Assembly: GCA_013396525.1 (NCBI GenBank)
Contig: VWYX01000409.1
Coordinates: 434,001-498,000, forward strand
Direction of reading: 5' to 3'
DNA length: 64,000 nt
Source: Chaetorhynchus papuensis
Lineage: Eukaryota > Chordata > Aves > Passeriformes > Rhipiduridae
The translations under genes were made by a program, and so were the position numbers. Every line of letters starts with the position of its first letter. Within the stretch, counting starts at the first letter, position 1. The notes under the pieces are model-generated. The model made no database searches and had not been told where the DNA came from. It saw only the letters and a program-made list of their open reading frames with translations. This document shows positions 13,975-24,490 of the stretch, piece by piece.

Positions 13975-14247
13975 AAATTTAAACATATTAATTTAATAAC
14001 CACAGATAAAAATACTAAAAAATGCAAGATGACTAAATCACAATCATAATATACCTCTGCATTCATCCAATCTAGTTAAAATCAATCTTGTAACAGTATT
14101 ATTTCTTATTAAAGCAACTTTGGTGTAGAGACAACGTAAATATGCTGCTATCCATAACAGAGTTCACGTACCACAGCAAACACAGGTAAAAATCATTTGA
14201 TACAGATCTTAAAAAATCAGACCAAGTCAGTGATCATTACACAAATC
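13975..14247 (+). repeat. Copy A of a diverged duplicated segment
   Basis: This segment aligns colinearly with 15485-15754. The best part (13999-14041 against 15505-15547) matches at 36 of 43 positions without gaps. Later blocks also pair: ATGCTGCTAT with ATGCTGTTGT, CAGCAAACACAGGTAAAA with CAGCAAAAACAGGTAAAA, and ACAAATC at both ends. All + strand frames are interrupted. The origin is unknown: an old local duplication or two copies of an ancient dispersed repeat. Confidence 0.65.
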
Positions 14248-15484
14248 ATCAGCATTTTCAGACACCGTGTCCCCCTTTTCCTAATGAATTTTCCCTTCAG
14301 AAATTTGTACTGACTTGGGATATTTTTAAAAGAGGCTTCTACCACTTTGGGCAAAGTGAGGTTTAGCAGGGAGAGACAAAGAGAAAGAGAGAGTTGCTAG
14401 AGAAGCATCTTCATGCAACATGAGTGCCCGCTGTGTCTCTAACACTACCTGGAAAATGTGATCTCAGTGCATTGTTTGGAACTCTAAACTAAAACCATTT
14501 CTCTCCTAATTGTCTAGTAAAAAGGAAAAAAGTTGCAGTTTCATTTGGAGGCTGTCTTGTTATAAACTAGTAAAGCTAGGTTGTTGAGGTAGTCTGAAAT
14601 ATTTTGAAAGATTATTGTTGCAAAGTTACATTTATCTGCCTGTGTAAAATATAAAGGCTAGGACATGGCTAGGATTGAAAAATAGCAAATGCTGGAACTT
14701 TCTGTCACTGCAAATAGTTTCTCAAAGGTGCCATAGTGTATTTTAATTAGGCCTCAGACCTGAAAACATAATAAAAGTACACAGGCAACTGATTATGCAT
14801 GTAGTCATAAAAGTCTTTTGTGCTTTCCTAAAGGATGTTTTTGGATAAAGTATGTTTTCTTTTGCTGTTACAGAATTTGCAAGTTTTTCCCCTAAATTTA
14901 AGCTCGTATTTGTAAGCTAAATAGAAGTCTAATGGTTGTGAAGGAGGCAGAAATGCTTGGGAGTGCAGCTTAATCCCCCCATTACTGCCATAAATAATAA
15001 TGATGTAACACATCTTAAAAAAAATGAAATACTAATTTGGACTCTTTATTGCCAAGTCACACAGTTTCAAAGACATTATAATATCATGAAACCAAGTAAT
15101 GAATTTTTCTCCTTCCAAATAATGCAAATAAAAATTACAGATGAAAAAGGCATTTACTCATCCCACAATATAAATTCACTTTATCAGGGGGAAAAAAAAA
15201 ACGGATACCATCTGATGGGAATGTTCATCAGATGGGAGTCTTATTGCTATGAGGGAAAAAATAATTTCTCTCTGTGGCCAGCTACTGTGTGAGTTCAGTG
15301 ATAAAATGACTATCAAACTATTTGGCAATTGCACTGCTGGTGTGTGTAAAGAAATACTGCATGGGTGGCTCAAGGTTGTGATAGCAGTAATGGTTCCACA
15401 ATTAACAAAAGTGATGGGGGAAACCCAAAGAGCATCTGTTACAGTAATGGTAGGAATAAGGAACATAAAGCAGAGAGAGGGGTA

Positions 15485-15754
15485 ATACAAATTCAGATTT
15501 TATGACCACAGATAAAAATACGGAAGACTGCGAGATGATTAAAGCACCACTGTAACAACCCTCTGCCTTAAATCCAACGTGGTTAACCTGAATCTTCCAG
15601 CAGTATAATTTACTGCTAAAATCTTCCTGATGTACAAACCATGTAAGCATGCTGTTGTGTAAGTCACAGTTCATTTGCAGCAGCAAAAACAGGTAAAACT
15701 TTGGGTACAGTTTTTTTACAGAATCAGATTATGGTGGTGATTATTCGACAAATC
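15485..15754 (+). repeat. Copy B of a diverged duplicated segment
   Basis: This is the second copy, offset by about 1.5 kb in the same orientation as 13975-14247. It shares ACCACAGATAAAAATAC and the donor-like CAG|GTAAAA (near 15688-15697). A - strand reading frame (15402-15686) covers much of it, but the corresponding frame is not preserved in copy A, so I do not treat it as coding. Confidence 0.65.
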
Positions 15755-18700
15755 TAAATTTAAGCCTAGTACCAATGAAGGAAGATTTATATGATCACAA
15801 AGTACTTTGTAAATAATTTATACATATGCCTTGTTTTTCCTGCCAAAACCCCCACATTTTCAATATTCAGAAGTTATAAAAACCAGGAACCAAGCCCTGA
15901 AAATGAGAATTGTATATAGTGGATTAAAGGAAACAATTAATATTGTGGGGTTTGGTTGGGTTTTGATTTTGGTTTTGGTTTTTCTTTGGGAAAATGTGCT
16001 GTGTCGTTAGAGACTTTTTGTTGATCTTTTTTCCTCTGGTAATATGCATAAAATTCAAGCTGATTTTTGTATTCAGGAAGGTCATGGAGCACAGATGAAG
16101 CTGTGCTCTGGTTCTTTGGACAGAGCAGGGAGAGTCGTGCTGGAGACCAGCAATGACGCTGCTGTAGTTCTGTAATTTTAGTAGAGTGTCATTTCTGATT
16201 CTGCTTCTGCTGAAATGCCTGGTGTGGAACTCTAGCTGCCAAGAAGATACATGTGCTAGTCAGTCCACACCTCTCCCTTTGGTACACAGGCAGGAGAAAG
16301 CACAGGCATCCAGTTATAAATCAGAAACGCTGACTTTTAGCCCTGAAAATTTGTAAGTGTCTGGATTTTACTCTTCTTTGTCAATACTCACCCATTTATG
16401 AGTGAGAGAAGAATGACAGGGAACTAGAGAGGTGTCAGTGGGTAGAAGTTCATGATCTGTGGAGACATTTTCATCCAAGTTACTTGGTTTTACATACCCT
16501 GAACAGGCTCTTAGCTTCTGCACATCAGTGGAGGCTGTTGAATAACAGTGGCTTAGAGCGCTCCAGCCCTGTGAGTCTAACCTAGTAATTCCACGTGTAA
16601 AATACTGTGCACGTTACACTAAACATGTGAGGGGAATATTCAGGCCTGGATAGTTCAGGGGAGTTAGGGTGGGTGGGTGAAGAAGGTATTGAGATGATTC
16701 TGGGCCCATCCACTGAATATGTCCCAATTATATCTTCTGGTGTGTCGCTGTTGTAAGGCGGATGCGTAGAAAAACCACACGAGTCCAGGTCAGTAGAAAA
16801 GGTGGCAAAGTCCCATTTTATGGCTTTTTTCTGGAGGTTTTTATGTGTTAGTTCACAAAGTGAGTTAGATGGCATAAAGTAATTGGTTCTCTGGCCATCC
16901 ACCCCTCGAGGGGGTTGGCCCAACTCTAACACATCCGTTCCCAAGTGTTTTTCTAGTTGAAGCCATAACAATCTGGGAAAAACAAGTGCAGGTGTGAATA
17001 GTGATAAACACTGGTAACTTTGTTTTAGTTAACTTGCATGGGAAAGACAGAGTTCTCACAAAATACTAGAGAGCTGAAGAAATTCACTGCTGAAGCTCTT
17101 TCAGCATCCACACTGGTGCTAAAGAAAAAACGAAAGTGGTACCTCAGCTTAATGCAGTGCTACAGCTGTACTGATACAGAGGGTGCTTGAGGTACGTTAA
17201 AGGATATTTAGCAACCATTTGTCAGCACTTCTCCTCCACTGGGTGATGCAGAGAAGGCTCTGCCCCTGTGCGGATATTCAGGCAGTTGAACTGAGCACAC
17301 ACTCTCAAGGCATACTTTTGTTTGCAGTAGGGACGTGTTAAAGTTTCATTTCAGCGCAGCCTCTTGCCTGCTTCAGGCAAAAATTGGAATCCTGGCTTGG
17401 TGCCAGGAACTTGAAAAGAGTCTGATGCCTATACAAATATACATAATGGCAGTCTTAATCATTAGGAATTATGTTATTTTTCTGTTTCTCCAGTATAGTT
17501 TCATAATGAGTCAAAATGAGCTAGATGGTTCGCTATCAGTTTGAATGCTAATTAAATGGGGACCTTCAGCAGTTTGTGACCACTTCTAATGCTTCTAATT
17601 TCTGTTTGTTTATATTTCTGTTTATCACTGAGGCTTGGGTTGTAGAAAACCCCAGCATAACAGAGGAATCTTAATTTCTTGCTTTTTCTTTCCTATTTTT
17701 TTAGAAGCAAAGCTTCCAAATCTACAGTAAACTCTTCCTACTCAGACATCAGAGCAACTCAGGCTATGCCAACAGGGTTTTTTATCTCCCTGAAGTAGGG
17801 ATTCAGAATATTAAGCAATTTGGAGTAGGATTTACAAGGATTTTACCTGCCTAGTTGCCCCATCGTTTTCTCACTTCTTTTCTTCAGTTTTGCTTCAGTA
17901 GAAAGAAAATGAGATTCTTTGAAAACAAAAGGAATTTAGCTACAGCAAAGCAGCCAACTAATTGGGGAAAGAAGAGAAGAAACAGAGGGAAAGGATCCTA
18001 AAATATGTATTGCTTGCCCACCTGGTTTTTGCTAATCATGCAGCAGTGACTAGAGCATTGACTGGTATTGTGCCTTGAAATCTGATTTTGCTGGTTGAAG
18101 TTTCTTGCTGACTTAATAGGGGCTGAGTTTGACCGCTGGAGCTACTCCCATCCTCACTCTTCTGATTCCATGTTTCTGCACCCCCTCGTTGATAACGTTA
18201 AATACTTGGGCACAAACAACAAAGCTGAAGCAGAACCTCTGTGCTTCCTTGTATTTTATTTCTTTGTTGGTTTGCTTCTGTCTTTAAATGCATTAAGAAT
18301 AGAAAGGGGCAGTAGTGAAATCCAGGGGAAGTTATATATTTTATTTCCTATCACTATTTAAAGAACCGCTCATATTTAAATGGTTTATTTTAAATGGTGT
18401 GCAAAGGGACAGCATTTGGAGGAAGCAAGCACAAGGCCAGTTTATAACACTAATTCTAATTTTCCTAAATGGTAGAGAGAGCTATACAGGTAAAATAAAA
18501 CTGGTGCTCCTACTCCTGCTACTAATAGTAACAGCAATAACTAAGAGAAGGGCATGCTTATTTTAATTCATTATTCTAAGGAACCTCTGAAAATCTGCCT
18601 CTCCTTTCCCCAAAGCTGCCAAATAGAGAGAACAAATGTATCCAGTACTTTTTCTTGGTCCTGGTTGTATTTCATCCACAGGTACAGTAACTCTGCTGAA

Positions 18701-20019
18701 TTTTAGCGTGTTCTGTCATGTAGGAAGCACCAAAAGTCATGGCTGCATCACTGTGATTCAACAGTGTTTATGAACTAAAGTGAATGAAATGAGAAAAATG
18801 GACAGAAAGTGGTTTGCATTCATAAAGGGCAGATTCTTTTCCCCCTTTCACAGTCTTTCCAGTCTCTTCTATTTCTTGAAAATCTCTTAAAATATTTTGT
18901 ATATGTTCTTGAATCAAAAATGTTAATAAGCACAAAATGCTGGGAAGAAAACATTACTTTGCTTTTTCAAAAAATTTCCACAACCAGTGTAACATTTCTT
19001 TTGTTGTAATTGATTTTCAAGTTTGTTTAAAATGTTTCACAAGGTGTAACATATTGAAATGAGTCATCCAGTTTTCAGGGTGTTCTGGGAATAAAAGGTT
19101 CCTGCACAATGTAGGTGTAAAAACACTATTAAAATGTTAGCAGTAGAATAACTCTCCCTAAACATGTTGAAAGTGGCTTGATTTTTTTTTTTTTTAATTT
19201 GAAAGAACAGTTCAACTCACCATCAATTCCACTCAGAGCTCATTATGTTTCTGCTGTTATAATTATCAGTCCTTTTATGTCTTGGGCCTTTCTTGTAGCT
19301 CCTTGGAAGAATATTTTGGTTTTGATGCACAGCTGCTGGTTTCACACAGGTCCTGCCTCAAAAAGCCAGAACTGATATCAAATGCTGTTGTCAGTTACAA
19401 GAAGCAATCACAGCCACCATTTTTTATGTTTCCTCAGAAGGCACCTGTGAGACATTTCAAAGAGTTGTATTGGAGTGCTTCACAACACTTTTTTCTTTTT
19501 AAGCAACCCTCTGAACGTGTCCTTTTGTTGTGTCATGGATCCCCTGCACACTGTTGCTCCTTTAAAGGACGATACTCTGGAGTTCTTTTAGTCCTCCAGT
19601 AACCCTATCCATCCTGTTGGCATATGAAGAGATGCATTTAAAGTCAGAGATGAGAACTAGGAATTAAAAGGAGAGATTTTATCTGTCACTTCCCTCAGTA
19701 TTTGTTTCTGTGTGTGTCTAAGGACTAAAAAAAATATTATTCTTTAAAATTTTTCTTTCATGTGTCAGCATTTTCAACAAGGATTTCTGCAACAGGTGTT
19801 TTTAAGGCTTGTCTCTAAGAAAAAAAATCACTCGTCCATAAAAAAGTGTTATGCCAAAATACGTGATTTGAAATGATCAATACGATCTTTCCTGAAGTTC
19901 TACTGCTTAGACCTGGGGGTTCTTTCCCACGTACTTCATGAGTTTGTTCTCTGCTCTGAGATACCAGGACAGACTTCCCTTAAAGATTATAAATCTGGTT
20001 CAAGAAGCCTTCTCAGTGA
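15755..20019. other. Intron sequence with one GC-richer block
   Basis: Mostly AT-rich unique sequence with a G/T low-complexity patch at about 15947-15985. The exception is 16580-16975, where several CpGs, a 12-bp palindrome (CCCCTCGAGGGG, 16902-16913) and a 129-codon - strand ORF occur together. I could not assign it to a known family. Confidence 0.6.
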
Positions 20020-20456
20020 TGATGCCTTAAGAAGCCTCCTAGAAACAGAGACTAGACAGGAGTAAGGGAATAAAGGTGGGTATTTATTAAAAAGGCCTTC
20101 AAAGGTACCCCTGGGGAGCCAGAGGCTGCTGCCCAGATGGGCCCCGAGATGGACGAGAGGTCACAAGTTCTTCGCAGTTTTATAGGTTTGGTTCATTTGC
20201 ATCTCAGGGTTAATTCTCCAATTAAAGCTTCAGTTAATGATGTAATTTCCCTCAGCTTGCCCCCCATAGAGGCTCTTTGGTTTATACTTTTTGGGCCTAG
20301 GACGGTCTGGGTGTCCTTGGAGAGCAGGCCCGGAGAGGCTTTGTTGTGTCTGCCCAGCACGAGAGGGCAGAAATGAACAGGCTACAAGGAACTTCAGAGT
20401 TACACACTGGGCAGTACAGGATTTGAAAAATAAAAAAGTTAAAACCTAAGGCATCA
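20020..20456 (-). mobile_element. Solo LTR of an endogenous retrovirus (antisense)
   Basis: The 437-bp block begins TGATGCCTTA (20020-20029) and ends TAAGGCATCA (20447-20456), perfect 10-bp inverted termini with the TG...CA ends of retroviral LTRs. It is flanked by GTGA on both sides (20016-20019 and 20457-20460), a 4-bp target duplication. On the - strand a TATA box (TATAAAA, 20178-20184) is followed by an AATAAA signal (20083-20088), giving the U3-R-U5 order. No gag, pol or env sequence is present, so this is a solo LTR left by recombination. A 4-bp duplication favours a gammaretrovirus-like (class I) origin. The family name is not assigned. Confidence 0.85.
20178..20184 (-). promoter_or_regulatory. 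TATA box of the solo LTR
   Basis: TATAAAA on the - strand sits inside the LTR about 90 bp upstream of its AATAAA signal, the normal spacing for an LTR promoter. Whether it is still active is unknown. Transcription would run toward the window start, antisense to CADM2. Confidence 0.55.
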
Positions 20457-23400
20457 GTGACACTATGTTTATACACATGCCAGGCCACAGTGTAAATACA
20501 TGCATGAGAAAAATACCTGTTCAAGTGCTTGGCAGAATGGGGTTTGTGTTCTGCACACGAAGAAACACATCTCTGAGCACTTCACACTAGGAAGGTCCCA
20601 GAAGTAGTTGGGATTGGCTGAGAACCATCTCTGTCAGCCAACAGCTCTTAGGGGTAGCTTTAAGTTGTTTGAAATATTTAAAAGCTTGAAATGTATATTG
20701 AGTCAGGTGGGACAAGACTGCATCCTTAGATACTGAAAGTAAAGCAAGCATGAAGTATTCACAGTGTCAAACTGTTCAGTGCTAAGCTTCTGATGAGGGA
20801 CTCAGTCATGATAGTATTTGTTTAAAGGGTTGGCTGGTGTAGTTCTTCTCGGATGTGAAGGAAAACCAAAGTGTTTGTTTTGTTTGGGCAAGGTTTTTTG
20901 GGCTGGTTTTTTTTTCCCCAGCATATTTCAGGAAAAGGGAAGTCAACTTCGTTTCGCTGCATCTGTTCTGTGAAATGACAGACATCTCTTCAGGCAAAAA
21001 ATCTTGCAGTAATTTGTCTGACTATCAGCAGACAGGTAAATACAGCTTGAAAAGCAGATGTTTCAAAGAACAAATTTAAGCAACACTAGACAATGTGATT
21101 TACATTTAACTGTGCATCTTGGCTTCTGCAGTTTTTCTGTTAATAACTGGAAGATAAATTCTGTGAAAAAAGCGGTGCTTAGAAGAAAACTTTCCAAGGT
21201 TTCACATACACTCTGCTTTTTTATGTTCTCATAAAATTGTTAAGATGATAATAATAGAGAAAATTAGTCAGTTAACTATAAATTCCTGTCATAAAATGCT
21301 AAAAGGGAATTGTTTAAACCAAATAGCGGTGAATGCAAATGAGTGACATCCCCTATCAACTAAATGTGCATGTGCTTAAAACACCATGTTTTAAATCAAC
21401 AGCTGTGACTGAAGTGCACACCTCTGAAGAGATGTGAGATGGAGAGAGAGAGGGAGGATTTTAACTAAATTGTCTGCATTCTCCTGAACGTACAGTGAGG
21501 CATCAAACTAATTGTTGCAGAAAGGAGAGGAACATTAATTAATGATGCCATGTTTTTTCATATGTGATATCTTGAAATGAGCATTCCACTTCATTCTCAG
21601 ATGAAGCGTTGTTAAGGAACCACCCTGCTGATGGTAGTTTATATCTTGTTAAGAGTTCTGGAACATTCTGACCATGGCCAGGACTAAATCAAACCGTTGC
21701 TGGTCGGTGTGCACTTGCTCACTCACGTAAGGGAGATAAGAGATGTGTCACTGCATCCATCCTCTGAGTCGTTTTCCCAGGAGGAATTTGCCTTTCTAGG
21801 TGCAACCAGTCCACAGAGACCAAGGCCAAGGAGTCTGATATTCAGTGCCTGATGCTAGGCAGTCAGCTAGAGAAGGGGAGGTCAGTGCTGACTGAGGCAT
21901 TTCAAGGTGGTCTTTGGGTACAGTAACTTCTGTGTTTATCCAATGCTCCAAGACAGTTCCATTCAAAAGTGGTGGTTTTTTTTTAAACTGAAGTCACAAA
22001 GCCCTGCTTCTCACATAACATCACTGTCCACTTCTGGGGACTTTATTTCTGTCTCACAGTGTGGTCATGGCCTTGACATGTAATTTTGTTGCAGTGATTC
22101 CCTTTCTGTTTTCAGGTTTCGCCCTCTTTCATGCATGCCAGAATTGTATTTATTTTAATATCCTTTGTTAACCTCTACATCCCCAGTGAAACATAGCGAT
22201 TCTGTTCCCCTTCATGTTGCATGTTGAATAAAACATCTGTGGTTAGTACATTTTGGTTTAAATTCAGCGTTTTCAAGTGTGTATTTAGCACTCTTGTGGT
22301 AGAACAAATCACTTGGGCCCTCAGGCAACTTAGGGCTAGAGACACCTACTTTGTGAATTTAAAACAACTTTTAGGGGCAGGCAGGTCCACAGATGTAGAA
22401 AAAAGGCATGCTGCCTCTAGGCATGTGCAATACAGCATATCAGTTACCCAGGGATGTGTTTTCAGGGATGCATTTGTCTTGCTGTCCTTTAAATGGCTTA
22501 AACTACTCATCTGTGAACACCCTTCATAACTTTGCTGCTCAAATTTGCCTTAAGATGTGCTAAAGATACTTAAATGTTCATTTGGTTCTCATCTTGAGTA
22601 CACATTCACATTGAATAGAAAAAAGAAATGCCAGAGGTCTCATGGAGCCCACTGGTGGGACAAGGAAAAGTTCTTCACTTCCAAAGCAATAGCAGGAAGT
22701 AACAAAACCAAAACAGCCAGGCAACAGCAGGATTTGTGCAGATGCTCGTGACACTGGTGAAGTCCTTTTAAATGACAGCTTTGCTGCATCTTTCTTGGAA
22801 AAGTAGCAGAGGAAAAGGATGGTGAGAGAGCTGTGGAAGGCAGGAGACACAGAAAACTGTGTGTAAGTGCACTCCTAGAGTTGGGATGCCATGTCATTAA
22901 CAGATGTCCTGAGAAACTTTCCTCTCCTTTGATGTTTTCCCATGGAAAACCCAGGCGAGGAGAGAAATTTCAGGCCAGAATTTTTGCAGCAGGATTGTTA
23001 CCTCCTCAGGTCTGGGGAGAAGATCTGGACCATGTATTTAGTTGTCTGATTGTTAGGTGAGGGCTTCCATGTGGTTGGAACCCCCGCTGTGTTTGGGGTC
23101 TGCAGCGTACTTTTTGAAAAACACGTGCTCACTGTTGTTTCGTGGAGATAAACTCCCGTATATTTTTATCTACAAAATGTTTTGTGCATTGAATATCAAG
23201 CCTGAGAGGCAGAGAGGCAATTTCTGTGGTTGCTGGTTCTTACTCCCTACTATTACAGAGAAACACCACCATCCAGAGTTTCACTTGCATGACAATTTCT
23301 CTACTGAGTAAAGAGATACGAGGTATTTCAAATGAGTTGACCTTGCTATAAATAAACCTAGCTAAACCTGAGGAAAACAGAATTACACTAGTTTTGTCAA

Positions 23401-24079
23401 GCTGGCCGTAAAGCTGAAATCCTGACTGAAAATACTGCAATTGCCACAGAATGCTGAAATGTCAGCTCATTTCTTTGCAAATCTAACCTCTCCGTAATTG
23501 TAAACATAATTTGATGGAAAGTCCATTGGAACAATTTGCTGATCTTTGACATTCTCATTATGTATAATGCTTTGTAAAACATTGCCTGAAATAATCTAGT
23601 GTAGAATATACTTTGGTTTTGGTTTGTTGGTTTGGTTTTTTTTTTTTTTTCAGAATTCTGAGACCCTGTTTTTGAGATTAAAACCAGATTATTTTGAGAA
23701 AAAAATATTACAGAAGACAAGACCCTTTCTATCACATAGCGTTTTCCTCTACCAACATACAGCATCTTTCTGTGGTATAATTTATAAAGTTTTTTATTAA
23801 CTCCTGCTGCCTGATTCATGTGTGTCCATTACCAGAAGGTAGGACAAAAGTAATTGTGGAGCCTTTTGAATTTTTGGCAGTATGGATTTGACAGTGATGG
23901 CAGCCACATAAGACAACACAGAGAGAACAGTACAACCTGAAGCAATAGCAGGATCTTGGCATCCTGCTGGATGCTGGTTTATTATTAATTGTTCATTTTG
24001 AGGTGCAGGAAACTGCAAAACGTTTTTTTTTTCCCCATGTGTTCTTCATTTTGGTGGCTTGTGGCCCATTCCCTATGAC
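20457..24079. other. Intron sequence without recognised genes
   Basis: Unique-looking sequence with a short GA-rich patch near 21440 and a 15-T run ending at about 23650. No exon or mobile element was recognised. Confidence 0.7.
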
Positions 24080-24490
24080 TGTAGAATGATAAAAGTTTTA
24101 ACAGACCTCAGGAGATCAGCCAGTCCAAGCCCAGCTCAGAGCAGGGGGGGCCACGATGCATCAGGTTGCTCAGGGCCTCATTCAGGTGAATTTTTTCCTA
24201 AGTCCCTGCATGGAAAACCCACAGCATTTCTGGGTAACTTGTCCCAGTGTTTGACCATCCTTGTGGTCAAATAAGAATTTCTTAATAGCTAGCTTGAACT
24301 TTTGATGTTCCAGCTTGTGTCCATTGCCTCTCTTCTTTGCACACCTCTAACAAAAGTCTGGCTCCGTCATCTCTTCTCCTTGCCCTGCAGTAGAAGACAG
24401 AAACAGTGTTTCCTCCTTCAGCTCTCTCTTCTTCAGCATGAAATAATGTCATTCTCCCAGCATCTCCTCATGCATTGTGTGAAATACGTT
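24080..24490 (-). mobile_element. CR1 LINE fragment, 3' end (antisense)
   Basis: Read on the + strand, it shows the CR1 antisense order: tail-like TGTAGAATGATAAAAG, ACCTCAGGAGATCAGCCAGT, CAGGTTGCTCAGGGCCTCAT, then TCCTTGCCCTGCAG and CTCTCTTCTTCAGCATGAAA. The copy is diverged and truncated. The boundaries are approximate. Confidence 0.85.

Noticed and set aside
15176..15686. Overlapping 104- and 94-codon - strand ORFs over copy B of the duplicated segment
   Set aside because: The matching frame is not kept in copy A, and no domain is recognisable.
23397..23819. 140-codon - strand ORF
   Set aside because: It includes a lysine run from the T tract and shows no family resemblance; likely chance.
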